This document shows, in pieces, positions 15,563 through 23,042 of a DNA stretch of 64,000 bases. The notes beneath the pieces are model-generated. The model saw only the letters and a list, made by a program, of their open reading frames with translations. It did not search any database and was not told the origin of the DNA. The DNA comes from Blautia sp. AF19-10LB (lineage in GTDB: Bacteria > Bacillota > Clostridia > Lachnospirales > Lachnospiraceae), in the NCBI RefSeq assembly GCF_003461245.1, contig NZ_QTWS01000008.1, forward strand, positions 1 to 64,000. The letters run 5' to 3'. Each line of letters opens with the position of its first letter. Within the stretch, counting starts at the first letter, position 1. The translations under genes and the position numbers were made by a program.

Positions 15563-15887
15563 TCTATTTTCCTCCTGATTTAAGTTTGAATTTAAAGCTG
15601 TGCCGTTTTATCCAGTTCCTTTCCTGACAGGCAACCCTTCTCGGCGCTGTGTCGTCTCTTTGTGAGCGCTCTTTTCTGATCAGAAAATCGTGGCGGTTTA
15701 TAAAGTTCCGGAACGGTCATTTAGTTTTCAAGGTTCTGTCTGATCGATCATGTTGACAGTTTAGCATGAAAAAATCGCACCCCTGATTTATTCACGTACA
15801 ATGAAAATCACGAATACGATTTGATAAAAAATTGCAAATTTGCACAGGCACAGATATAATGGAAGTAGTTTAGGAGGTGACGAAACA
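15563..15887. promoter_or_regulatory. Divergent control region, primase unit versus XRE regulator
   Basis: This 325-bp gap holds a perfect 16-bp palindrome TTTTCTGATCAGAAAA (15672-15687), a GTTCCGGAAC palindrome (15709-15718), TGATCGATCA (15741-15750), and the plus-strand promoter of the regulator. The palindromes lie on the primase side and are candidate operators. No small gene was seen. Confidence 0.5.
15832..15860 (+). promoter_or_regulatory. Promoter of the XRE regulator with GCAAATTTGC operator
   Basis: TTGCAA (15832-15837), a 17-bp spacer and a perfect TATAAT (15855-15860). The -35 is embedded in the 10-bp palindrome GCAAATTTGC (15834-15843), well placed for repression by the regulator it drives. 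Ribosome site TAGGAGGTG precedes the ATG at 15888. Confidence 0.7.
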
Positions 15888-16727
15888 ATGGGAAAATCTG
15901 ATTTAATAGAAGATGAAACAAGTCTTGCATACCGATTGAGTAATTTGCGGAAAGACCATGATTTAAGCCAAAAACAGTTGGCTGATCAGCTTCATGTGAC
16001 TCATTCACAAATCAGTCGTATAGAGAGCGGTGAAACAAAAAATCCTAATATAAGCATTGTAATAGATGCCGCCAGGTTTTTTCATGTTTCTACTGATTAT
16101 CTGCTTGGAATCACTCAGATTACTTCACCCAAAAGTTATGATATATCGGAACTTAGACTGTCGGAAGAAGCGGTAACGAGACTGATTACCAGAAGAATAG
16201 ATGTAGATATTTTAAACCGATTATTGGAACATGAACATTTTCCAAAATTATGTATTATGATTCGGAATTATTTTGATGATACCATTGCTGAGGGTATAAT
16301 GGCACGAAATAAGGTCATTGATTTGGCTGTTGATCAACTGACTGATTTGATGACTGTAGAACCCTCAAAAAGAAAAGAGATTATAAAAGATAAGCAGTTT
16401 TTAAGCTCACAGAAATTAGGAGCAAATGAAGCAGACATTGAAAAAATCAAGATTCAGTTTATGGCAATATTACGTGATATTAAATCTAGTATGCAGAAAA
16501 AAGAACCAACAAAAGCGGTTGCTACAGCCGAAGCCGTACAGATGATTCGGGACGCATTGCCTGATAAGCCGGTTTCTGATATCACAAGTACTGACTTAGC
16601 AAATGCAGTAGCTTTTTATATGGGACAGACAACCGATCTGAATGACGAAGGACTTGCAATGGTACAGAATTTGGCAAAATATATTTGTGATAATAGCGTG
16701 CAAGAAAAGAATTCAGAGAATAGCTGA
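15888..16727 (+). CDS. XRE-family helix-turn-helix regulator
   Basis: A 279-residue protein. Residues about 12-75 are a Cro/C1-type HTH (LSNLRKDHDLSQKQLADQLH, VTHSQISRIESGETKNP, FFHVSTDYLLGI). The long C-terminal part is helical, of unknown fold, and may sense a signal or dimerise. It is divergent from the primase/helicase/relaxase unit, so it probably controls the replication and transfer genes and itself through the palindromes in between. The ATG at 15888, 9 bp from GGAGGTG, is preferred over an upstream in-frame ATG that would overlap the promoter. Confidence 0.85.
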   Translation: MGKSDLIEDETSLAYRLSNLRKDHDLSQKQLADQLHVTHSQISRIESGETKNPNISIVIDAARFFHVSTDYLLGITQITSPKSYDISELRLSEEAVTRLITRRIDVDILNRLLEHEHFPKLCIMIRNYFDDTIAEGIMARNKVIDLAVDQLTDLMTVEPSKRKEIIKDKQFLSSQKLGANEADIEKIKIQFMAILRDIKSSMQKKEPTKAVATAEAVQMIRDALPDKPVSDITSTDLANAVAFYMGQTTDLNDEGLAMVQNLAKYICDNSVQEKNSENS

Positions 16728-16764
16728 CGTAAGCATGGATATACCTTTCTTCAAATGTGGCATC

Positions 16765-16984
16765 GTCTGAATAACAGCATCGTCATGCTAATATTCAGAC
16801 TCAGTTCTGTACTTTCAGGTAACTCCTTTACGGAGTACCTTTCAGCACAGAATGCCGGAAATTGGAGATAATCGCAAGGATATAGAATTTCTTTCCGGCA
16901 GCCACAATTTCATAAAGGTATAACACACTAGACTTTCCTGACGGAAAATCGTGTGCCAACAGGGATGCTACTCGCCCCTATTGG
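16765..16984 (-). ncRNA. Five-stem structured noncoding block in the element
   Basis: The 328-bp gap 16728-17055 has no convincing gene but contains five almost contiguous stem-loops. Stem 1: 16765-16773 with 16792-16800, plus inner 16776-16780/16785-16789. Stem 2: 16805-16810/16847-16852, plus inner 16817-16826/16832-16840. Stem 3: 16853-16861/16892-16900. Stem 4: 16924-16928/16951-16955, plus inner 16931-16938/16943-16950. Stem 5: 16956-16964/16976-16984. In stems 4 and 5 the only imperfect pairs are C-A on the plus strand but G-U on the minus strand, which favours a minus-strand RNA. A minus-strand TATAAT lies at 17024-17029. A replication origin read as single-stranded DNA is the main alternative. 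Confidence 0.5.
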
Positions 16985-17055
16985 ATGACCCAGAGTAACT
17001 AATATGAATATCAACAGTTTCTCATTATAATAAAAAATACAAGCTTGGAGAATAT

Positions 17056-17805
17056 ATGGAACTTGACAAAAATAAATTACTAATAAAACAATTACCGCCA
17101 ACAATTTATATAAAAAATTTTATAGATGGGCATCCAGCTAATTATGAAGATTTTTTAACGACATTTATCAATTCTTCAAAACTTGTCACTTGTAAGGGCA
17201 ATCAAGCATTTATTTTAAGAAAACATGAAGAGCAAAATCATGGAGAAGCAGACATTTTTAATTCTTTTTATGATTTAGATTTTAAAATTATGGTCGATAC
17301 TAAATATATGGAAGCCAGACGCATGTTAAGCCCTACTATAACTGAATTTTGTCCTGGGGTAGTAGGAAAAGGTCCTTCACGATTAAAAGGAGAACGAAAA
17401 GTTTATGATATAATCAAGTGCTTTCGTTCTATGAATATAGACGATTTAATTAAAATAGAAAAAGGGCTCATTAAGCTTCCAGAAGGAAAAACAATAATAC
17501 AGGTATTAAAAAAAGTCTCAGTAAATAAGAATATGTTATTGTTTTTACCATATGATTATTGTTTTGAAAATACTTCTACAAACGCAGAAGTTGCTAAGTT
17601 TATAATCGATTGTATTTCAGAAGATTTACAATGTTTGCTCGAATATAGACATTTAAAAGTATGTAAAGATACTTATCTTTCGTTTATATCAAAGGAATGC
17701 TTTGTTATTGCACAAGAAAAAGATAATGTGTTGCATTATTATGATATGATAAAGACAAGCCAAAGCAATTTATATACTTATCTATATGAAACCGGAAAAG
17801 CTTAA
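17056..17805 (+). CDS. Unknown protein, possible nuclease fold
   Basis: A 249-residue protein that I do not recognise. It has no signal peptide or membrane helix and is AT-rich in codon use. The segment GEADIFNSFYDLDF followed by KIMVDTKYM (about residues 62-85) resembles the acidic-residue, beta-strand and (D/E)xK layout of PD-(D/E)XK nucleases, but the match is weak. The second half is helical with several Cys. TTGGAGAAT precedes the ATG. It lies between the five-stem block and the Abi_2 module, a position where mobile elements often carry defence genes. A defence or maintenance role is inference only. Confidence 0.6.
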   Translation: MELDKNKLLIKQLPPTIYIKNFIDGHPANYEDFLTTFINSSKLVTCKGNQAFILRKHEEQNHGEADIFNSFYDLDFKIMVDTKYMEARRMLSPTITEFCPGVVGKGPSRLKGERKVYDIIKCFRSMNIDDLIKIEKGLIKLPEGKTIIQVLKKVSVNKNMLLFLPYDYCFENTSTNAEVAKFIIDCISEDLQCLLEYRHLKVCKDTYLSFISKECFVIAQEKDNVLHYYDMIKTSQSNLYTYLYETGKA

Positions 17806-17861
17806 TAATAGTACATAAAAATAATCAGATTGAATACAATCTAAATAAAGATAATTTCTGA

Positions 17862-17890
17862 TTGACTTTCTTAGTTATATCAGTTATATT
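17862..17890 (+). promoter_or_regulatory. Promoter of the short RNA upstream of the Abi gene
   Basis: TTGACT (17862-17867), a 17-bp spacer and TATATT (17885-17890), close to consensus. Transcription should begin near 17897. This is 100 bp upstream of the Abi start codon, leaving room for the hairpin-terminated RNA. Confidence 0.7.
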
Positions 17891-17896
17891 ATCTTT

Positions 17897-17968
17897 AGTG
17901 ATCAGATTGCAGAAACTTGAGAAGCCTGCGATCGGGGGAGGGTGCCGAGGCCCCTCTCCTTTTTCTTT
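17897..17968 (+). ncRNA. Short terminated RNA upstream of the Abi_2 gene, candidate abiF-type RNA
   Basis: A predicted transcript of about 70 nt. TTGCAG (17907-17912) pairs with CTGCGA (17926-17931) around a 13-base loop, and a GC-rich hairpin (GGGGAGGG with CCC-TCTCC, 17935-17959) is followed by TTTTTCTTT, a textbook intrinsic terminator. Genes of the Abi_2 family are known to carry a conserved RNA motif (called abiF) just upstream; whether this one matches needs a covariance search. It may act as an RNA antitoxin or an attenuator for the downstream toxin, with some transcripts reading through. Confidence 0.6.
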
Positions 17969-17996
17969 ATCTGGAACATTTTGCAGCGAGGTACAT

Positions 17997-18935
17997 ATGA
18001 GCAAACCGTTTATTACATATACCGCACAGGTTGAAAAACTGAAAAATGAAAAAAATCTAGTTATTACAGATGATGATTTTGCGGTAGAATCCCTGCAGAA
18101 TATCAGTTACTATGCATTAATTGGCGGATACAAACATCCTTTTATTGATATTCATACTCGCAAATACATTAATGAAGCATGTTTTGAAAATATAGTTGCT
18201 CTTTATGAATTTGATGAAGAGTTACGTGGAATATTCTTTAAATATTTATGTCGCGTAGAAAGAAAAATGCGTTCGTCCATTTCTTATCACTTCTGTAGAA
18301 AACATGGTGAACGTCAAGAAGAATATCTTAAATCCAATAATTACGGCAATATTCCAAAAAATAAATATGGAATTACTAAATTAATCAAAATGCTAGATAT
18401 GATGGCTAATAAAAACAAGGATCATGAATATCTTGTTTATCAGCGTAACAAATATCATAATATTCCGTTATGGGTGATTATGAATACCCTTACTTTTGGT
18501 CAGATATCCAAAATGTTTGAATTCTTACCTCAAAATATGCAAGGAGCAATTTGCCAGGATTTTGGAAATGTCAAGAAAAATGAAATGATAAAATATTTGA
18601 AGGTATTAACACTGTACCGAAATGTATGTGCTCATAACGAAAGGTTGTTTTCCTATCACACATATATTGACATTCCAGATACATTGTTACATAAAAAATT
18701 AGGCATTTCTAAAAATGGTTCAAAATATATATATGGAAAAAATGACTTGTTTAGCGTAGTCATTACTTTTCGTTATCTACTTCCAAAGACCGATTTTTTA
18801 CTGTTTAAAAAGCAATTATTGCATATTTTTGACCGATATGAAAAGCAGAATTCAAATTTGAAATTAAATGATCTTTTTGAATATATGGGGTTTCCGATTA
18901 ACTGGAAAGAGATAACAAAATTCCGCAAAATATAA
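17997..18935 (+). CDS. Abi_2-family abortive infection protein (AbiD/AbiF-like HEPN toxin)
   Basis: A 312-residue protein of the Abi_2 family. It opens with SKPFITYTAQVEKLKN, contains SYYALIGGYKHPF (about 37-50), RVERKMRSSISYHF (about 86-99), the NIPLWVIMNTLTFGQIS helix, and RNVCAHNERLFSY (about 208-220). The last holds the R-x4-H motif of HEPN ribonucleases (R208, H213). Related proteins stop phage growth by killing or stalling the infected cell. The start at 17997 is preferred because GCGAGG lies 6 bp upstream; a longer frame from 17862 would begin inside the promoter and read through the RNA. It is the likely defence cargo of the element. Confidence 0.88.
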   Translation: MSKPFITYTAQVEKLKNEKNLVITDDDFAVESLQNISYYALIGGYKHPFIDIHTRKYINEACFENIVALYEFDEELRGIFFKYLCRVERKMRSSISYHFCRKHGERQEEYLKSNNYGNIPKNKYGITKLIKMLDMMANKNKDHEYLVYQRNKYHNIPLWVIMNTLTFGQISKMFEFLPQNMQGAICQDFGNVKKNEMIKYLKVLTLYRNVCAHNERLFSYHTYIDIPDTLLHKKLGISKNGSKYIYGKNDLFSVVITFRYLLPKTDFLLFKKQLLHIFDRYEKQNSNLKLNDLFEYMGFPINWKEITKFRKI

Positions 18936-18968
18936 GTGGAGATACATCAATGGTATCTCCACACTTGT

Positions 18969-19982
18969 TTAATTTGTTAAAGCGATAATTGTTTTTGCTA
19001 ATGTTTCAAAGGTAACACTAAAATCATCTCTATTACGTTTCATATTTTCCCAGACACTCCCCGTCTTTTCAACTTGTTCTTGCGTCAACTCAAAAACAGG
19101 TGTATTGTTCATTTGTGATTGAGCAATTAGACTATTAAAATCTGCAATATTTATTAAATTGTAATTAGTTCTTTTTTGAATAAGCATTCCATTTTCATCC
19201 AATACAGGAACTAATTTTTCTGCAACAATTTTATTAATATCGTCAATCCATTCTGAAAATGCTTTTACCGGCGAGCCATTTCGCGGGCGGTATCGCTGTT
19301 GTATAGTACCTAGAAATTTAGGTACAGTATCATTCATCTTGTAAATTGCGTTTTTAAAAACTTCTGCTTTTCGCAAATTATCATAAGTAGAACACCATTT
19401 AGGAAACACTTTAATAAGTGATTCTATGGCCATATAGCAAAAATAATCTGGGGCACATGGAATAATAAAAAAATCACTTCCCATCAAAATGTTGGCATTT
19501 GTGGCAGATATGCTTGGACTCATGTCAAGTAAAACAAAATCCAAATGATATTTTTCACTAGTCATAGTGATTAATTGTCTTAATGCGCCAGGAACATTTT
19601 GTAACACAACTAAAGATCCTGTCATATTTTCAGCAATATTGTATGTTGCGTCATATTCAGAAAACTCTATATGTCAAGGAAGTAAAAATAGATTTTCGTT
19701 GTGCTCAAATTCATAACAAGTTGTCGCTTCAAGCGGCCTCATTTCATTATTGAGAACCGGTGATAGTGCTGATTTTATATTATAATTATTTGCTTCATAA
19801 AACTGTGTTAACTTATTTTCCTTATCGGCATTTAAGCATAATCCTGTAAGGTTACATTGGGGATCAGTATCTATCATCAATGTTTTGTATCCCAATTCGG
19901 CTAATTTCCAGCCCAAATGAAACGTAGTAGTGGTTTTACTGACCCCACCTTTGTTATTAAATAATGCAATTATTTTTGCCAT
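18969..19982 (-). pseudogene. ParA-family ATPase with an in-frame TGA
   Basis: A ParA/Soj-type ATPase reading frame of 337 codons. The deviant Walker A is NNKGGVSKTTTTFHLG (from residue 8), then MIDTDPQCNLTG, and in the second half FVLLDMSPSISATNANILMG (Walker B region). Codon 103 is TGA (19674-19676), exactly in frame: the text runs ENLFLLP-stop-HIEFSEYDATYN. A single G-to-T change in a GGA glycine codon would explain it. The start at 19982 has TAGGAGGAAACC upstream; a TATAAT lies further up near the element end. ParA proteins help stabilise plasmids and excised elements. As written, only a 102-residue fragment is made unless TGA is read through or the second half restarts at 19625. Confidence 0.85.
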
Positions 19983-20136
19983 AAAATGGTTTCCTCCTAA
20001 GTGTAAAGATATATTCATTATAAATCAATATCCTCATAATCAAAAGAGATATTTTATTTAAGAGATGTACTATTCAACCCATCCACCCAATTACACAAAA
20101 TCACAATCGTCTCATAATTTACATTGATGTATGTAC

Positions 20137-20139
20137 GCC
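20137..20139. other. Right attachment core (GCC)
   Basis: Element sequence GATGTATGTAC precedes GCC, and the host gene resumes with ACCCTTGCGACCGCCG. Pairing with 7606-7608 reconstructs an uninterrupted host gene. Confidence 0.75.
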
Positions 20140-20589
20140 ACCCTTGCGACCGCCGAGAACTTTCTTTCCTTTCAGATCTTCCCATTTGAAGTCAGGCATT
20201 TCTTCCCTTGCCACAAGGAAGTTTCCGGCGCGCTGAGTAAGCTGCGCAAAGTTCACTGCCGGGTCAGTCGCACCTTCCTGGTATGCATAAATGGATGCTT
20301 CTGCTCCCATAAATCCGATATCTGCTTCACCGGAGATCAGAGCAGTCAGAACTTTATCTGCACCAAAGCCCGTCACCAGTGTCAGATCCAGACCTTCCTC
20401 TGCAAAATATCCCTCTTCGATTGCCACATACTGCGGCGCATAGAAAATCGAATGCGCTACTTCATTCAGTGTAACCTTCGTAAGCTTCTCCTCTTCTCCA
20501 TCTTTCTTCGCAGCAAATACTCCCATCGGCAGTGCCGTCACCGCCAGAACCACTGCTGCTGCCAGTGAGATCCATTTTTTATTTTTCAT
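20137..20589 (-). pseudogene. 5' part of the split ABC solute-binding protein gene
   Basis: This encodes the signal peptide (KNKKWISLAAAVVLAVTAL, VFAAK) and the first lobe of an NMT1/SsuA/TauA-type solute-binding protein: VAHSIFYAPQYVAIEEGYF, GADKVLTALISGEADIGFMG, ending GGRKGG at the element junction. The ATG at 20589 has AAAAGGAGTATCTG upstream. There is no lipobox Cys at the cleavage site, unlike most Firmicute solute-binding proteins. In the integrated state the frame runs five codons (VHTSM) into the element and stops, so a truncated exported fragment could be made. The rest of the gene is at 7036-7608. Confidence 0.88.
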
Positions 20590-20693
20590 GCAGATACTCC
20601 TTTTGAAACTTCTGCTGTTAGAGTATGCACAAAGCAAAAAAATGTTCTCGGTACAATATTTTATTGCAAAATAATAATATTCTCTTTCCTGTT

Positions 20694-23027
20694 CTACTTC
20701 CTGTTCATCCATACATAGGTGTATCTTCGTCTCAGCCAGGCTCTCCTGTCCATGAATTTCTGACTGGTCAGAAGTTTATTCAGGAAACTGGTCACGGTTC
20801 GTTCTTCATGAGGTTCCAGTTCGATCTCACCATAGATCACTTTTTCGATCAGATTGCAGACACGGGTATACTCTCCCGATTCGATCTCTTCAAAAAAGTC
20901 TGCAATAAGCCTGTCTGTTTCCTCTGTATTCCATCCCAGCCGTGCCCTGATACCCACAAGTGCCAGATAACTGTAGATCTTTTTCTCTGTTCTCAGTATT
21001 TTTTCTCTCGGTGAAGCTCCCCTGTCTGCTTTTCTGTCAGTCCACAGGCAGACATTTCTTATCACTTCGCACACTATGATCACCACTACAAAAAGGATCA
21101 GCAGTACTGCCACGATCCCAAGGCAGATCGCACCAACATCACGTGCGGCCCTGGTAAGTCTCTCACGGGCACTTTTGCCGCCTGCTCCATCCAGACCGGT
21201 TACCTCCTGTGAGCCAAAAGAATTATCTTTAAGCACAGCATTCTTCTGTGCGACATCCGGCGTACTTACCATCTTCTGAAGAGTAACTGCATCATAATAG
21301 TATCCCGGTGTCACATCCAGCGGAAGCCATCCGATTCCATCAAAATATGCTTCTGCCCACGCATGCGTATTTTCCCCGGTAAGGATGATCTCCTCACTCT
21401 GGCTGTTCTTGAGATCTGATTCCGAAATATAGTATCCTTCCACATATCTTGCAGGGATTCCATGGACTCTCAGTGCATCTACAGCTGCGGAAGCATACAG
21501 CATTGCATTTCCTCTCTGCGATCCTGTAAGGAAATATCTCACAAGGTCTTCTCCATCCGGAACTTCCTCTATATTCTCCGTATACTCAACGTTTTCTTTC
21601 AGGACATCTCTGATGCGGCAGATGGAACTGTAAATCCCATCACTGTCTGACTCGTAATCATCCCAGAACATCTGCTGGACCAGATCGCGTGTTTCGGGAT
21701 CCACATCACGGTAAGTATCATAAACAAAGGCACGGTAAACAGCTTCCGTCTCACTGTACTGCTTCTGTTCTGCTGATTCCGGTGTACTCACCCAGGGATC
21801 TGTCACCATCAGTTCTGCCGGTCTTGTTCCGGAAGTTTCTTCTATCGTATAATTCCGTGCAGCAAAAAAACCTTTGTTACAAAATCTGATGTCTTTATCC
21901 TCAGTCAGTTTTCCTTTTTTGATATCTTCCACAGCTGCCGGTGTATATACATAGTAACGTGAAGCTCCGGTCACCCGGATCTGGATCTCATTTTTGTCTG
22001 GATTTTTTTCCTCATCACTATGAGCATAGTAATCTGAAATCTGGCAAAGCGGATCAAATGAATTTTCCTCAAGCCAGCCCAGCATTCCAGCATTCTCACC
22101 GCCATAGACAGCATCTGCCGGTTCTTCCCAGACTCCATCTTCATAAACAGATCCGACGAAACCTCGGAGATACAGTGTTTTCTGCTGCTCTGTCTTTAAC
22201 TTAAGCATCTCCCTGGCATCCGCCTTAAGTTCGGATGCCAGATACAGATTTCCTTCTGGCAGTGTATCCTCTCCATATCGGATCTTGTGTATCTCTTCCT
22301 GTACAGATTCACGAAACTGACTGACTGCCAGAATTTCCTCCTCTGATACGACTCTTCCGAATATGCAGAAAACGATCAGGACTCCAATTGTCCAGCCCGC
22401 CCTGTTTCTTGTAAAAATCATCTCATCATCGGACACACACATTCCACAAAGAGCCGCAAACAAAAATCCACAGGCTGCAGGATTCAGTACCCCGCACAAA
22501 AGCTGCAGGATAACCCACAGAATGCAGAAAATATTTGCCAGCAAAAGATGTCTCCCATCTGCCAGAAACCAGGAGATCTCAGCTACTGCCAGGACAAGGA
22601 TCAATGTAAAAACAAATGCATCATGCATGGACGCCTGCACAGAAAATAATGCCAGACCGCCCGCATTCGCAGTATTCCACTGGCTGATCAGCATATTGAT
22701 CCATGCCTGTGCGCCTGTCCAGCCTCCACGAAAAACTCCTGTAAAGACCAGAAGCACGATCCATGGCAGTCCTGCAATTGCCGTGGCAAACCGCATTCTC
22801 TCTCTCATGATCTCAGCCAGAACACAGCACAAAATCCCTGCGCCTGCCGTCAGGATACATACAGGCAGCGCGGATAACTGTCCCTTCCAGCTTTCTCTTA
22901 TGACAAGAAAGATTCCGCCCGTCAGAAGAAGTGCCAGAAATGTGATCCATATGATATTTTTGTATCTGTTTTGATTCCGGTCCATATAAAGTCTCTGAAC
23001 AGGAATCTGTTCTTTTTTATTTCTCAT
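20694..23027 (-). CDS. Membrane protein with transglutaminase-like core lacking the catalytic Cys
   Basis: A 777-residue protein. About seven membrane helices (residues 25-225) precede an extracellular region with a transglutaminase-like core (about 430-580), then another helix near 640 and a cytoplasmic tail. In this fold the nucleophile normally reads GxC; here it is GNAMLYAS, with Ala508 in the Cys place. The His (THAW, H555) and Asp (LDVTPGY, D571) remain. So protease or cross-linking chemistry is doubtful, and a binding role is more likely. It is the last gene of the kinase-LRR-MoxR-DUF58 operon, 15 bp after the DUF58 gene. MoxR, DUF58 and transglutaminase genes commonly travel together. 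Confidence 0.88.
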   Translation of the reverse strand: MRNKKEQIPVQRLYMDRNQNRYKNIIWITFLALLLTGGIFLVIRESWKGQLSALPVCILTAGAGILCCVLAEIMRERMRFATAIAGLPWIVLLVFTGVFRGGWTGAQAWINMLISQWNTANAGGLALFSVQASMHDAFVFTLILVLAVAEISWFLADGRHLLLANIFCILWVILQLLCGVLNPAACGFLFAALCGMCVSDDEMIFTRNRAGWTIGVLIVFCIFGRVVSEEEILAVSQFRESVQEEIHKIRYGEDTLPEGNLYLASELKADAREMLKLKTEQQKTLYLRGFVGSVYEDGVWEEPADAVYGGENAGMLGWLEENSFDPLCQISDYYAHSDEEKNPDKNEIQIRVTGASRYYVYTPAAVEDIKKGKLTEDKDIRFCNKGFFAARNYTIEETSGTRPAELMVTDPWVSTPESAEQKQYSETEAVYRAFVYDTYRDVDPETRDLVQQMFWDDYESDSDGIYSSICRIRDVLKENVEYTENIEEVPDGEDLVRYFLTGSQRGNAMLYASAAVDALRVHGIPARYVEGYYISESDLKNSQSEEIILTGENTHAWAEAYFDGIGWLPLDVTPGYYYDAVTLQKMVSTPDVAQKNAVLKDNSFGSQEVTGLDGAGGKSARERLTRAARDVGAICLGIVAVLLILFVVVIIVCEVIRNVCLWTDRKADRGASPREKILRTEKKIYSYLALVGIRARLGWNTEETDRLIADFFEEIESGEYTRVCNLIEKVIYGEIELEPHEERTVTSFLNKLLTSQKFMDRRAWLRRRYTYVWMNRK

Positions 23028-23042
23028 TCTCTCTTCTGATCC

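Larger units (their letters stand above)
7606..20139. mobile_element. Integrated mobilizable element (about 12.5 kb) with large serine recombinase, MobV, primase and Abi cargo
   Basis: The element interrupts a solute-binding protein gene and is bounded by GCC at both ends. The recombinase lies at the left edge pointing outward. Other modules are a MobV relaxase, an SF3 helicase and a CHC2 primase (replication and mobilization), an XRE regulator, a ParA remnant at the right end, and cargo: a TfoX-like/MGMT-like pair, an unknown protein and an Abi_2 toxin. There are no type IV secretion or phage structural genes, so it fits an integrative mobilizable element that needs a helper for transfer. 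It is visibly richer in A+T than the flanks. It contains its own IS256-family insertion. Confidence 0.88.

Noticed and set aside
17862..17996. N-terminal extension of the Abi_2 protein (about 45 residues)
   Set aside because: It would start inside the -35 box and read through a GC-rich terminator. The ATG at 17997 has its own ribosome site and begins with the family's usual SKPFITY-type sequence.
7606..20139. Prophage
   Set aside because: The primase, helicase and large serine recombinase could suggest a phage, but there are no capsid, tail, terminase or lysis genes, and a MobV relaxase is present.
20119..20712. Longer N-terminus (MDEQEVEQEREYY) for the solute-binding protein
   Set aside because: The ATG at 20589 is followed by a normal signal peptide and preceded by AAAAGGAG. 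The upstream part overlaps the end of the transglutaminase-fold gene region and has no ribosome site.
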